A stretch of DNA of 64,000 bases from Bacteroidales bacterium (lineage in GTDB: Bacteria; Bacteroidota; Bacteroidia; Bacteroidales; Muribaculaceae): positions 1 to 64,000 of the forward strand of contig SFGS01000012.1 in NCBI GenBank assembly GCA_004557565.1. Direction: 5' to 3'. The notes under the pieces are model-generated. The model did no database searches, was not told the DNA's origin, and was given only the letters and a program-made list of their open reading frames with translations. Shown in pieces: positions 8,593-17,826 of the stretch. The translations under genes were made by a program, and so were the position numbers. Positions within the stretch are counted from its first letter, which is position 1; each line of letters starts with the position of its first letter.

Positions 8593-9383
8593 GAGTAGTT
8601 ATCATAGGTTCAGGAAACTTGGCAACACACCTTTCACTCGCATTGAAGGGTGCAGGAGTGGAAGTGGCACAAGTGTATGACAGAACATTGGCACATGCGC
8701 TGACGCTTGCCGACAGGCTGGATTGCGAAGCTATCTGTACGGTTTCGGATATGGTGGTTGATGCCGATGCGTATATCATCGCCGTGAAAGACGATGCCAT
8801 CGCCTCCGTGGCTAAGCAGATAGCCAGTGCGGCGCAGAATGGCGTGGTGCTGCACACGGCTGGAAGTGTGCCGATGACGGTGCTCGACGGCGTGGCACGG
8901 CATTACGGCGTGTTCTACCCTATGCAGACGTTCTCAAAAACGCGCGAAGTGGATTTCAGGAGTGTGCCATGCTTCATCGAGGCATCAGATGGCGAGGCGA
9001 TGGCGGTGATTAAGGCAATGGCGCAACAAGTGTGCGACACGGTGCAGGAAGCCGACTCACACAAGCGCGAACGCCTGCACTTGGCAGCGGTGTTTGCCAA
9101 CAATTTCACCAATCACTGCTACCGCTTGGCGGAGCAGATTCTGGAAGCGGAAAACCTTGATTTCAAACTGTTTCTGCCACTGATTGCCGAAACTGCAAAC
9201 AAAGTGCAAACCATGCAGCCGAAGGAAGCACAAACCGGTCCTATGGTGCGCTACGACGTGAATGTGATGAACAAACAAATGAACATGCTCACCAACGAAC
9301 GCATGAGAGAAATCTACCGCCTCATGGCAGAAAGCATCCACGCCGACTACACCCCCACTCCCACAAATTCCACAAATTCATAA
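8589..9383 (+). CDS. Rossmann-fold DUF2520 protein, candidate ketopantoate reductase
   Basis: A 264-residue protein with an N-terminal NAD(P)-binding fold (MRVVIIGSGNLATHLSLALKG at the extreme N-terminus; the GxGxxA motif) and a helical C-terminal half of the DUF2520 type, starting near LHLAAVFANNFTNHCYRLAEQ, with a substrate-site-like Lys/Asn pattern. The architecture is that of 6-phosphogluconate dehydrogenase/PanE-like reductases. It ends an operon that holds every pantothenate and early CoA step except ketopantoate reduction, and its start overlaps coaX. I infer that it may supply this step, as the non-PanE enzyme PanG does in Francisella; the catalytic role is unproven. Confidence 0.8.
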   Translation: MRVVIIGSGNLATHLSLALKGAGVEVAQVYDRTLAHALTLADRLDCEAICTVSDMVVDADAYIIAVKDDAIASVAKQIASAAQNGVVLHTAGSVPMTVLDGVARHYGVFYPMQTFSKTREVDFRSVPCFIEASDGEAMAVIKAMAQQVCDTVQEADSHKRERLHLAAVFANNFTNHCYRLAEQILEAENLDFKLFLPLIAETANKVQTMQPKEAQTGPMVRYDVNVMNKQMNMLTNERMREIYRLMAESIHADYTPTPTNSTNS

Positions 9384-9785
9384 AACCGCCCCCCTCAACA
9401 AACAAAACCCCTCACACAGATTCAACAAGATTCAACAAACCCCACATATCCGTATAATCCGTGCAATCTGTGTTCTAAAAAATCAGCCACAAATTAGCAC
9501 AAATTTTCACGAATAATCTTCTCGTTGAATCTCGTTGAATCCGTGTGAGCCTTGATAATATGCGATGATTCATGCCTGCCACAATAAGCGAGGGCGCAAA
9601 TCACACCTTAACGTAGGGATATGCCTTCGGCATGTTTCAACACAAGCGCCAATGTATCAACGCATTGGAAACACACCAGAAGAACCGCCCCTTTGGTATG
9701 TGCAGAAATACTGAATATAGCCCACTCCTCAAAATCCCCACCACCGAAAAGTCCAACGCCTCACCGACACTATGGCTTATTTAGG
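9384..9785. other. Gene-free convergent gap with repeats
   Basis: No credible gene. It contains ACACAGATTCAACAAGATT near 9414 and an inverted relative GTTGAATCTCGTTGAATCC near 9524-9541, the left direct repeat of the RHS module, and a short hairpin ATGCC-TTC-GGCAT at 9620-9632 like the small hairpins of the structured elements at 29816-29947 and 30816-30951. The remaining bases to 9785 look like decayed repeat sequence. Confidence 0.6.
9498..9558 (+). repeat. Direct repeat left of the RHS module
   Basis: The block beginning CACAAATTTTCACGAAT and ending GTGTGAGCCTTGATAA is repeated imperfectly in the same direction at 11582-11630 (CACGAATTTTCACGAAT ... GTGTGAGCCTTGGTAA). The pair encloses the RHS tip gene and its probable immunity gene, about 2.1 kb. 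Confidence 0.7.
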
Positions 9786-10340
9786 TCAATCAAAGACAAT
9801 CTTAGCAGTATAAATGTGCTTGAAACTGCCATCCTCATTAAAAAAGAAACGAAAAAACTTACTTTCATTAAAACGGCACACCGTATGAAAGTTATTGATA
9901 TCGTAATTAGAAAGGGATAACGCCCTTTCTCTATGAATTTTAAGGACTTGCGCGTACAGTACAGTTTCTTCTATATATGAGAAATAAATTGCAAACTGGG
10001 TCTTGGTAGAGTCAATCCCCTTGTTTAAAGTCTTCAAAAACAACGAATACTGGGGCTTGTGAATATCACACTTCACATACAGCCTGTCGAAATCTAGCAA
10101 ACGATTTAAAATTTCTTTCTCTATTGGGAAACTCTCTATATTCTCGGGAGTAAAAGAATTCAAAACGCTTATATCATATATGGAGTCCGAAACATAGTAT
10201 TCCCCTTCAGAGAAGTGCATGCTATCCACAATGCATTTCAATGCTGCTTTATACATTTTTGAATGAAGGCTTGTTTGACAATTTACTCGAAATGCCGAAA
10301 TAGCCAGCACTAACAGCAATAAAAAAATATTTTTCTTCAT
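9786..10340 (-). CDS. Secreted hypothetical protein, probable RHS immunity protein
   Basis: A 184-residue protein starting MKKNIFLLLLVLAISAFRV, a clear signal peptide, with Cys shortly after; the rest has no motif I recognise (IDSMHFSEGEYYVSDS, LDRLYVKCD). I placed the start at the ATG 20 bases after the end of the RHS gene; 31 extra in-frame residues upstream overlap that gene and would bury the signal peptide. A small single-function gene directly behind an RHS toxin tip is normally the cognate immunity gene; a periplasmic location would suit a toxin acting there. AT-rich compared with the CoA operon. Function is inference from position. Confidence 0.5.
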   Translation of the reverse strand: MKKNIFLLLLVLAISAFRVNCQTSLHSKMYKAALKCIVDSMHFSEGEYYVSDSIYDISVLNSFTPENIESFPIEKEILNRLLDFDRLYVKCDIHKPQYSLFLKTLNKGIDSTKTQFAIYFSYIEETVLYAQVLKIHRERALSLSNYDINNFHTVCRFNESKFFRFFFNEDGSFKHIYTAKIVFD

Positions 10341-10359
10341 ATTTCGAGGCTTTAGAAAT

Positions 10360-11445
10360 TCAGAAAGAGATAAACTTACTTGAAGGCGTTGGAGGAAAAC
10401 CTTGTCGTAAAAGTTCAAAAGATTTGTTGTCAAAAGGTATTACGTTTTGACCATTTGGAAGCAAAATAGAATGATAACTCATCCTTTTACCAAAATCATA
10501 TCCATTTTTATTCATTTCATCCCTTATTGTATTCATTTTATCCACAACGCTCCCTGTACAGAATGGAGAACCGTCATCATGTAAACCACCTCCGGCTTCT
10601 GTATGAAATGACTCATGAAGGAACACCATGCCTAATCCTAAAGTGAGGTTACTAACGTTATTTGAACCGTTAACAAAAGAAGCTATTTGGCGTAAATTTA
10701 AAGCGACAGTATTCCTTCTCGTGCAGGAGTCTTTTCCTCCTTCAACTGTTACAGTTTCTTTATTGTCAATTAGGCTTTTCAAGTGGTTTCTTGCAGTTTG
10801 GCTTCCTTGCCCTTTATTAGTTGCTTTAATTTCCACTTCTCCTGTTTCTTTTATATTATACTTTAATTTTCCTTCTTTGTCAATATATAAACTTAATCCG
10901 GTGATTGAATTCAATTCCGAAATAAATTGTTGTGAATAATTCGTATTACATGATTGGTCTATTCGTAAAAGCCAAATAACATCAACTTCTTTCCCATTGG
11001 GGTCGGCGAAGGTGATAGGATTTCCGGCGCACCAGAGGTAGGGGCTCTTGCTGTAGTATTTCTCTGCCATGGGGTCCTGGGTGGGGGTGCGACCAATAGT
11101 CGGGTCATACATGCGAGCTTTGCTGTCATACCAGTCGAGGCCGTTTTCTCGGTCGAGTTCCTTGGTGCTGTATTTGTAGGGCTGGGTGCCTTCGGTGGTG
11201 GTGGATGCCATTAAGCCCCCATAGGGATAATAACTGTTCACCTCCACTGGTTGGTTAGCTTGATTGAGCACCACGCGCACATTGCCCTGATAGTCCTTGA
11301 TGTAAAAATACAGCTCCCCATCCTGCATATAGCCACAGGAGCACGGCATGTGCGCCCCAACGGCTTTCATTAACCGTTTTTTGGTGTGGCGATATGGATT
11401 ACTGTCTGTCATGACACGAAGGTTTTTTGGAACGCTTATTGGCAA
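10360..11445 (-). CDS. RHS core fragment with C-terminal HExxH toxin tip
   Basis: A 361-residue fragment of an RHS/YD-repeat polymorphic toxin. The first ~150 residues hold the conserved end of an RHS shell: YIKDYQGNVRVVLN, YYPYGG, ENGLDWYDSKARMYDP, and the core signature SPYLWCAGNPITFADPNGKE. After that comes a variable tip of ~210 residues with VFLHESFHTEAGG, an HExxH zinc-metallopeptidase-like motif. A full RHS protein has over 1,000 residues and a secretion signal, both absent, so this is a 5'-truncated or orphan tip. It lies directly before the probable immunity gene and inside direct repeats. Protease activity is inferred from the motif alone. Confidence 0.75.
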   Translation of the reverse strand: MPISVPKNLRVMTDSNPYRHTKKRLMKAVGAHMPCSCGYMQDGELYFYIKDYQGNVRVVLNQANQPVEVNSYYPYGGLMASTTTEGTQPYKYSTKELDRENGLDWYDSKARMYDPTIGRTPTQDPMAEKYYSKSPYLWCAGNPITFADPNGKEVDVIWLLRIDQSCNTNYSQQFISELNSITGLSLYIDKEGKLKYNIKETGEVEIKATNKGQGSQTARNHLKSLIDNKETVTVEGGKDSCTRRNTVALNLRQIASFVNGSNNVSNLTLGLGMVFLHESFHTEAGGGLHDDGSPFCTGSVVDKMNTIRDEMNKNGYDFGKRMSYHSILLPNGQNVIPFDNKSFELLRQGFPPTPSSKFISF

Positions 11446-11772
11446 AGGTATGTAAAATTATTGAGAAACAGGCCATTTTGCCCACGAATAATTCGTGAGA
11501 ATTTGTGGCTAATTTGTGGCTTGGCTTTAAAACCACAAATTTCACGAATCACACAAATGATTTGTCGTGGGGATTTTTAGCCACGAATTTTCACGAATTA
11601 TTTTTGTTGAATCTGTGTGAGCCTTGGTAAATGGAGCACTCGGAGCACTCGGAGTAATCGGACACGCCCCACACGACCTTTTTCACCCACCTCCGTGAGA
11701 TTTTCCACCCACAAAGAAATCAGTGAGATCTGTGGGATCTGTGTGAGGCAAAGGAGGTGGGATGGGGAGAGA
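11446..11772. other. Gene-free gap upstream of the RHS fragment
   Basis: No gene. It holds AT-rich CACAAATTTCACGAATC-type repeats, the right direct repeat of the RHS module, and the repeated GGAGCACTCGGAG around 11634-11652. A short relative of that sequence occurs at 41660-41672. The missing 5' part of the RHS gene is not present here. Confidence 0.6.
11582..11630 (+). repeat. Direct repeat right of the RHS module
   Basis: Partner of the block at 9498-9558; both contain CACnAATTTTCACGAAT and end in GTTGAATCnGTGTGAGCCTTG. The matching orientation means that recombination between them would remove the RHS and immunity genes. Confidence 0.7.
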
Positions 11773-12402
11773 TTAGAGGGTGGGGAGGAGGCGGAGGAAG
11801 ATTTGGCGGAGGCGAGGCTTGTCGGCGATGATGGTGCGGAGATAGGCAAGGCGTTGGGCGTTGTCGCTCTCCGGAATCCACAGTTGGAGATAGCCACCTT
11901 CGGCATATTTATTTTGAAGATGCTCCACCATCCTATTCCATTCGCCTTCCTCGTCGAGGTCGGGGAAGTGACTGCGAGTGTACTGCATACAGCGTAGAAT
12001 CACCGTTTCGGGAATGATTTGGCGGTCGGACTCTGCCACAATACGCCCATAGATGGTGCGTGGCGCATGTTTGCTCGAAGCGCGGTGGTCCTCGGCGGCA
12101 TCTGCCATGAGATTGATTTCGTCGGCGGTGAACCATTGGCGCAAACGCTCGTCGGCACGCATAAAGATGGCGCTGTCGGTGTGGTGGTGCTCACGCCCCT
12201 TTGCCAAGCCCACATCGTGGTAGGCGGCAGCCACCAGCAGCATGGTTTCATCCACTTCGGGATAATACTGCGCCAGTTTATGACTTGTGCGCATCACAGC
12301 ATGGGCGTGGTCGCGCTGATGCCCTGCATCGAAGCCGTCGTAGAGCGGCACAATGCAAGTTTCGAGAAAATCTGCTATTTCGGAGTGGTTTGGTCGTTTC
12401 AT
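11773..12402 (-). CDS. HD-domain phosphohydrolase
   Basis: A cytoplasmic 209-residue HD-superfamily protein. Metal ligands are visible in HQRDHAHAVMRTS, VAAAYHDVGLAKG (the HD pair) and EDHRASS, the arrangement of YedJ-like nucleotide phosphohydrolases. The start is the ATG overlapping the lpxB stop (ATGA), which agrees with the MKRPNHSEIADF N-terminus; a 17-residue extension inside lpxB is less likely. It is the last gene of the leftward series beginning at pyrC. The substrate is unknown. Confidence 0.8.
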   Translation of the reverse strand: MKRPNHSEIADFLETCIVPLYDGFDAGHQRDHAHAVMRTSHKLAQYYPEVDETMLLVAAAYHDVGLAKGREHHHTDSAIFMRADERLRQWFTADEINLMADAAEDHRASSKHAPRTIYGRIVAESDRQIIPETVILRCMQYTRSHFPDLDEEGEWNRMVEHLQNKYAEGGYLQLWIPESDNAQRLAYLRTIIADKPRLRQIFLRLLPTL

Positions 12403-13547
12403 TTCTGCTTTTTCAAATATTCCACAATGCCTTTTGCCGTGCAGGTGGTGCAATCCTTATTGGTGAGAATTTGCCTCATTCGACTGTAGCCATCGAGCAT
12501 CTGTTTGCGCTCGGCTGAATCAGCCAAGAGAGCCGTGAGGTGGCTATCGACGGCATCTGCTGAACAAAAATGCAGCAGTAATTCGGGAATGATAGGCTCA
12601 TCGGTCACGAGATTGGGGAGCGTAACATATTTGCCCTTGAGCAATCGGCGATAAAACTTATAGATAAACTTGCTGCCGTTCATGCGGTAGCAGGCTATTT
12701 GCGGAGTGCCCAAAATGGCGGTTTCGAGCGTGGCGGTGCCACTGGTGACGAGTGCCACGCGGGCATGATGCACCAATTCAAACGATTTGCCGTGTAGCAC
12801 CGGCACCTGCACGCCCAGTGGCTCAAGCACCTCGTCGTAAAGATGCTGGCTGATGCTTGGCGCACCTGCTATCACGAGTTGGTAGTCGGGGTGACGAAGT
12901 GCCGCCTCGACCATGGTGGGCAAATTGTCGCGAATTTCCTTGCGTCGGGAACCCGGTACAATGGCAATAATGGGTTTCTCGTCGTCGAGCCCATTGTCGG
13001 CAACGAAAGTGGAAAAATGAGTGAACTGCTGCGCCGCCTCGTCGATTTCCTTCACAGAGGGGTTGCCCACATATTCCACCTCGTAATCGTGCTTGCGGAA
13101 AAATGCCGTTTCGAAAGGCAGAATGGAGAACAGGCGCGCAATGTAACGCTTAATCTGCTTCACGCGATACTCCTTCCACACCCACACCTTGGGCGAAATG
13201 AAATAGAAGCAAGGAATGCCCTTATCGTGAGCGAATTTCGCAATTTTCAGGTTAAACGACGGATAGTCGATAAGAATCACGGCATCGGGCCTATTGTCCA
13301 TTATCGCCTTCTTAGCCGTGGCCATAAAGCCGAGAATGGTGGGAAGATGCTTCAGCACCTCCACAAACCCCATGTATGCCATATCGCGGTAGTGGATAAG
13401 CGGCTTCACGCCAGCAGCCTCAGCCATCATATCGCCGCCGAGAAACTGAAATTGCGCTTTGGCATCTTCCTGCCTGAGTGCACGAATCAGGCTTGCGCCG
13501 TGTATGTCGCCACTTGCCTCACCTGCTATGATAAAATATTTTGCCAT
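12399..13547 (-). CDS. lpxB: Lipid-A-disaccharide synthase
   Basis: LpxB condenses UDP-2,3-diacylglucosamine with 2,3-diacylglucosamine 1-phosphate to the lipid A disaccharide at the inner membrane (GT19). The protein has 382 residues and starts MAKYFIIAGEASGDIHGASL, with the family motif GEASGD, then IDYPSFNLKIA, YFISPKVWVWKEYR and the donor-site GSRRKEI and TSGTATLETAILGTP. Its stop overlaps the HD gene; 22 bases separate it from the beta-propeller gene upstream. Confidence 0.96.
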   Translation of the reverse strand: MAKYFIIAGEASGDIHGASLIRALRQEDAKAQFQFLGGDMMAEAAGVKPLIHYRDMAYMGFVEVLKHLPTILGFMATAKKAIMDNRPDAVILIDYPSFNLKIAKFAHDKGIPCFYFISPKVWVWKEYRVKQIKRYIARLFSILPFETAFFRKHDYEVEYVGNPSVKEIDEAAQQFTHFSTFVADNGLDDEKPIIAIVPGSRRKEIRDNLPTMVEAALRHPDYQLVIAGAPSISQHLYDEVLEPLGVQVPVLHGKSFELVHHARVALVTSGTATLETAILGTPQIACYRMNGSKFIYKFYRRLLKGKYVTLPNLVTDEPIIPELLLHFCSADAVDSHLTALLADSAERKQMLDGYSRMRQILTNKDCTTCTAKGIVEYLKKQK

Positions 13548-13569
13548 TAATTATTAATCTTCTGTTTTA

Positions 13570-15069
13570 CTATTTTTTACGACCACGAAAGAACGCCACT
13601 GCCATCAGCCCCAAAATGAAGCCCACAGCCACACCGATATACCACCAATCAGTGCCCGACTGCGCATCGGCTTGCTCCTGCTCTTGAGCGACTTTTGCCG
13701 CTGCGGCATCTTCCTCCTCTTTCTGCTCGTCGATGAGCGCCGAGGTGGGTTCCTTCTCCTTATACGTCACTTCCACCAGATTCACGGCATTGCCACCATG
13801 GCCCCTGCGGCCCTGCGAAGTGAGCACCACAAAACGCCCATCGGCAGAGATGTCGAGCCCCACAGGGTAGGAATCAATGGTGAGTGTCGCCACCTGCTTC
13901 ATGGTGCGAGTGTCCACCACACACAACTGGCTGGCACTGTTGCACGCCGCGAAGGCGAAGTTGCCACTTGGCGAGAGCGAAATGGTGCGTGCGCCACCGC
14001 CCACCTTACAAGTTTGCCAACCGCTGATAGGGGCGGTTTTGCCATTCATCGCCTTAATGGCTGCCTCCACCTTGGTGAGCGGCAGTCGCTGAACGATGCC
14101 CGCCGCATTCAGGCTGGCGTAGAGATAGCCATTCTTCACCACCAGATGACGGGCATTCGACACCCCCGTGAGCCTGCCCACATACTGCATTTTCTGCATA
14201 TCAATCACGGCAATGCCGCCACCACCGCCCATACAGGCGATGAGCATATAATGGTCGTCGGGGGTGAACACCGTGCCACGCAGCAGATAGCCGCTATTGC
14301 AGTCGCGGTCCACCTTTGTGGTCATACTCAAATTGAGTTTGAGTTGATAATCCACCACCACGCACTTCACATAGTGCCAATCGTCGGGGTTCGGGCTCGA
14401 AATGTCGAGAATGCCCACCGTATTGTCGCCCCAGTGCGTAACGGCAAGGTACTTGCCACTGTGAGTGGTTGCCACCATCTTGGGGAGCGGACCGGTTTCA
14501 AACACCTTAATGATGGCATCGGTGCGCGTGTCAATCACCGAAATGGCAGAGGGGTCTTGCGCATTGATGTCGTAACTGCGGCGATAGTAGGGAATCCACA
14601 GGTAGCGGCCACGGTGCGAAAACGTGCTCTCCACCGGTCTGCCCCAGAAGGTGTTGAGGTTCTTCTTATTCGTATAGTGGGTGAAAGGGAAAAATCCGCT
14701 CTCCTTCGCCCAAAGATAGGCGTTGGCGGGGGTGAACTTATGATGAATCACCGCCAATTTCTTGTTGGTGCGTGCATCATACACCATCGTGCGACAGCCC
14801 TCCAGCGAATTGATGTAGTATTTCTTGCCGTTGGGGTGAAAATGCACCGACTTTGGCGACCACACATCGGTGTCGCACAACTCTGGCTTCACGCCGCCGT
14901 AGTTCAACTTCTGCCCCACCACTTTCAGCGTGATAGAGCCATCAGCCGACTTCGCCACATCGCCTATTCGGGAATGGCGAACAGGCGGTACATTCTCGTT
15001 CTGCTGTGCGCACACCGCAAAAGCCATACAGGTGGCTATCATACAGCATAAGGTTTTGAAAGCGCGCAT
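13570..15069 (-). CDS. Secreted YncE-like beta-propeller protein with C-terminal anchor
   Basis: A 499-residue envelope protein. A signal peptide (MRAFKTLCCMIATCMAFAVCA) precedes seven or so WD/YVTN-like blades, seen in phrases such as ISVIDTRTDAIIKVFETG, GKYLAVTHWGDNTVGILD, ISLSPSGNFAFAACNSASQ and GLDISADGRFVVLTSQG. A Glu/Ala/Gln-rich linker and one transmembrane helix (WWYIGVAVGFILGLMAVAFF) end in positive residues, so the propeller is probably anchored in the inner membrane facing the periplasm. It lies 9 bases after the P-type ATPase gene. Role unknown; propellers of this kind bind partners or ligands. Confidence 0.75.
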   Translation of the reverse strand: MRAFKTLCCMIATCMAFAVCAQQNENVPPVRHSRIGDVAKSADGSITLKVVGQKLNYGGVKPELCDTDVWSPKSVHFHPNGKKYYINSLEGCRTMVYDARTNKKLAVIHHKFTPANAYLWAKESGFFPFTHYTNKKNLNTFWGRPVESTFSHRGRYLWIPYYRRSYDINAQDPSAISVIDTRTDAIIKVFETGPLPKMVATTHSGKYLAVTHWGDNTVGILDISSPNPDDWHYVKCVVVDYQLKLNLSMTTKVDRDCNSGYLLRGTVFTPDDHYMLIACMGGGGGIAVIDMQKMQYVGRLTGVSNARHLVVKNGYLYASLNAAGIVQRLPLTKVEAAIKAMNGKTAPISGWQTCKVGGGARTISLSPSGNFAFAACNSASQLCVVDTRTMKQVATLTIDSYPVGLDISADGRFVVLTSQGRRGHGGNAVNLVEVTYKEKEPTSALIDEQKEEEDAAAAKVAQEQEQADAQSGTDWWYIGVAVGFILGLMAVAFFRGRKK

Positions 15070-15078
15070 ATTTCTATT

Positions 15079-17820
15079 TTATTTTTTGATTTTTTTCAAC
15101 AAATGGTACACCTCGGCCACAAGCATGATAGGCATTGTGCACAACAGGCACCACAGAATGGTGGTGAGCGGAAGTGGAGTGACTTGGAACATCAAGCCGC
15201 CAAATTCCACAATCAGAATTTGCACCACGAGTATCACCAAAGCCACGGTAAAGAACAAACCGCTGCCCTTGATGTTGTGGAATGCGGAGTGTCCGCTACC
15301 GAACGACTTGGCATTGAACAGATTCCAGAACTGCATAAACACAAACACCGTGAAGATGATGGTGCGTTCCTCCATCGAAATGGCACTTTGCAACATCCGT
15401 CCGCCTTCGCCCACGTTATTGAGCAGAAAATGCACAAACAGGCTTATCATAGCCACGGCAAATAGCACGCCCACACCAATCACAAACTTGCCCATGCCGC
15501 GTGTGATGATGTTAGCCTTATTGCCGCGAGGCTTGTCGCGCATCACCTCCACGCTCGGTGGCAGCGAAGCCAGCGCCAGCGCGGCGAAGGTGTCCATAAT
15601 CAGGTTCACCCACAGCATTTGTGTGACGGTGAGCGCAGGTTGCTTCTCGCTGATAAACGACACGATGCCCACGAGCAGACAAGCCGCCACGTTCACCGTG
15701 AGTTGGAACACGATAAAGCGCTGGATATTCTTATAGAGCGAGCGTCCCCACATCACCGCCTTAGCGATGCTGGTGAACGAATTGTCGATAATGGTGATGT
15801 CGCTTGCCTCCTTTGCCACGGCTGTGCCATCGCCCATCGAAAGTCCCACTTGTGCGGCATTGAGCGCAGGGGCATCGTTGGTGCCGTCGCCAGTCACCGC
15901 CACCACCTCGTTCTGCTTCTGGAGAAGCGACACAAGGCGCGCCTTATCGGCAGGGCGAGCGCGCGACATGATTTTGATTTCCTCGGCGCGTCGGGCAGCC
16001 TCGTCGTCGGGCAGCGCGGCAAATTCCTCGCCGAGAATCAGGTGCGAATCGTTTTCATTTTCAGTCCACAAGCCCACCTGTCGGCCTATTTCCTTGGCTG
16101 TGCCTGGGGTGTCGCCGGTCACAATCTTGATTTGTATGCCTGCGTCGATGCAGGTGCCTATGGCGTGTGGCACATCTTCGCGCACAGGGTCGCTGATAGC
16201 CACAATGCCCATAAAGGTCAAGCCGCCGAGGTTGGCTGCGCCCTCGGTGATGGGGCAAGGCTCATCGTCGGCAAGCACACGGTAGGCAAAGCCCAAGGTG
16301 CGCATCGCCTTATTCTGATAATTTTGGAGTTCGGAAAGAATGTCGTTGAAATCGATGCCGCCTTCCACATTCTTGCAGTAGGCGCGTATAATCTCGCTTG
16401 CGCCCTTCACCAGCAACAGACGCTTGCCACCCAAAGCGGCGCACGACACCACCGTGGCCATATACTTGTTTTCGGTGGAGAAAGGCAACTGCGCCTCCAC
16501 TGGGCAACTCTCCCTCAGCGAAGCGTAGTCCAAGCCCTTATCCCTCAGCCACAGGAGCAAAGCGCCCTCGGTGGGATTGCCAATGGGCTGCACCTTAGCC
16601 GCATCGCTGCAATCGAGGTAGGCGGTGGAATTGCAAGCCAAAGCACAAGCCGCGATGTGGCTCTGCTGCGAATCGGATAGCGCGTCGCCGCCCTCAAGTC
16701 CATAGAAATGCATACGGAACACACGCATCTGATTTTGCGTGAGCGTGCCGGTCTTGTCGGTGCAAATCACCGTGGTGGCACCCATCGTTTCGCAAGCGTG
16801 CATCTTGCGCACCAGGTTCTGGTTTTGGAGCATACGGTGCATACTCAGCGCCAGCGAGAGCGTCACGCTCATCGGAAGCCCTTCCGGCACACTCACCACA
16901 ATGAGCGTGACGGCAAGCATCACCGTCTCCACGAAATATTCAATAGTGGGCAGCAACTCGAACGACCAGTTCTCTGCCACGCCATACACTATCACACGCC
17001 CCACGATAATGGCGGCACCAGCCACGAAACTACAGCGGGCAATGAGTTTGCCCAGTTTGTTGAACTGGCGCATGAGCGGCGTTTCGGTATCGTGCTCGAT
17101 TTTTGCGTCTTTGTAGATGCTGCCGTATTCCGTGGCATCGCCCACAGCCTCCACACGCATCACGCCATAGCCCTCTTTCACATTCGAGCCACGCAAGAGT
17201 TTGTTGACAGGATAAGCCGACGAACTTTTGGCATTTTCGGTATTATCTACCGACTTGTGGCAAATCACCGATTCGCCTGTGAACGAACTTTCGTCCACAC
17301 CCAGCGACATGCTTTCAAGCAAAATGCCATCGGCAGGCACTTTCTCGCCCGATTCCACCAGCACGATATCACCCACCACCACATCGCGGCGTGGCACTTG
17401 CATGATGGTGCCCTTTCGGCGAGCCTCAGCCAAGGTCATGCCACGCACCACCTTCACCGGCACATCGTCGTTGATTTTGTTGAGCACGTCAAACTTTTTA
17501 TTGGCATTATACTCCACCAGAAATCCCACCAGCGTGGCAAGAATGATGGCGAAGAAAATGCCGAGCGGCTCAAGCAGTGCCTCAAAGCCCTTGCTCGGAA
17601 TAAATAACAGCTCATAAAGAGCAATACCCACCGACAGCATCAATGCCACAAGCAAGATGATGATCAGTGGGTCGTTGAATGTGGTTAGGAATTGCTTCCA
17701 AGCCGGAGTGCGTTCGGGCGGTGTGAGCGTGTTGCTACCGTGCTTTGCACGGCTTTCTTCCACCTGAGCTTGAGAAAGCCCAGCCACACTGCCCGAACCG
17801 AATTTTTCTGAAATTGACAT
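15079..17820 (-). CDS. Calcium-transporting P-type ATPase (P2B/PMCA-like)
   Basis: A 913-residue P2-type cation pump. The actuator motif DESSFTGES, the phosphorylation motif CTDKTGTLTQNQ (Asp near residue 355), the nucleotide-binding KGASE and the hinge VTGDGTNDAPALNAA are all intact. About ten membrane helices surround these, with SVPEGLPMSV in M4 as in Ca pumps and a C-terminal set ending KKIKK. Those ligand residues and the overall match to PMCA-type bacterial ATPases point to Ca2+ export. It is 6 bases downstream of pyrC and 9 upstream of the propeller gene. Confidence 0.9.
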   Translation of the reverse strand: MSISEKFGSGSVAGLSQAQVEESRAKHGSNTLTPPERTPAWKQFLTTFNDPLIIILLVALMLSVGIALYELLFIPSKGFEALLEPLGIFFAIILATLVGFLVEYNANKKFDVLNKINDDVPVKVVRGMTLAEARRKGTIMQVPRRDVVVGDIVLVESGEKVPADGILLESMSLGVDESSFTGESVICHKSVDNTENAKSSSAYPVNKLLRGSNVKEGYGVMRVEAVGDATEYGSIYKDAKIEHDTETPLMRQFNKLGKLIARCSFVAGAAIIVGRVIVYGVAENWSFELLPTIEYFVETVMLAVTLIVVSVPEGLPMSVTLSLALSMHRMLQNQNLVRKMHACETMGATTVICTDKTGTLTQNQMRVFRMHFYGLEGGDALSDSQQSHIAACALACNSTAYLDCSDAAKVQPIGNPTEGALLLWLRDKGLDYASLRESCPVEAQLPFSTENKYMATVVSCAALGGKRLLLVKGASEIIRAYCKNVEGGIDFNDILSELQNYQNKAMRTLGFAYRVLADDEPCPITEGAANLGGLTFMGIVAISDPVREDVPHAIGTCIDAGIQIKIVTGDTPGTAKEIGRQVGLWTENENDSHLILGEEFAALPDDEAARRAEEIKIMSRARPADKARLVSLLQKQNEVVAVTGDGTNDAPALNAAQVGLSMGDGTAVAKEASDITIIDNSFTSIAKAVMWGRSLYKNIQRFIVFQLTVNVAACLLVGIVSFISEKQPALTVTQMLWVNLIMDTFAALALASLPPSVEVMRDKPRGNKANIITRGMGKFVIGVGVLFAVAMISLFVHFLLNNVGEGGRMLQSAISMEERTIIFTVFVFMQFWNLFNAKSFGSGHSAFHNIKGSGLFFTVALVILVVQILIVEFGGLMFQVTPLPLTTILWCLLCTMPIMLVAEVYHLLKKIKK

Positions 17821-17826
17821 CTATAT

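Noticed and set aside
9621..9920. Plus-strand frame of 99 codons opposite the RHS immunity gene
   Set aside because: Composition is unlike a protein, it crosses a decayed repeat and overlaps the better-supported signal-peptide gene on the other strand.
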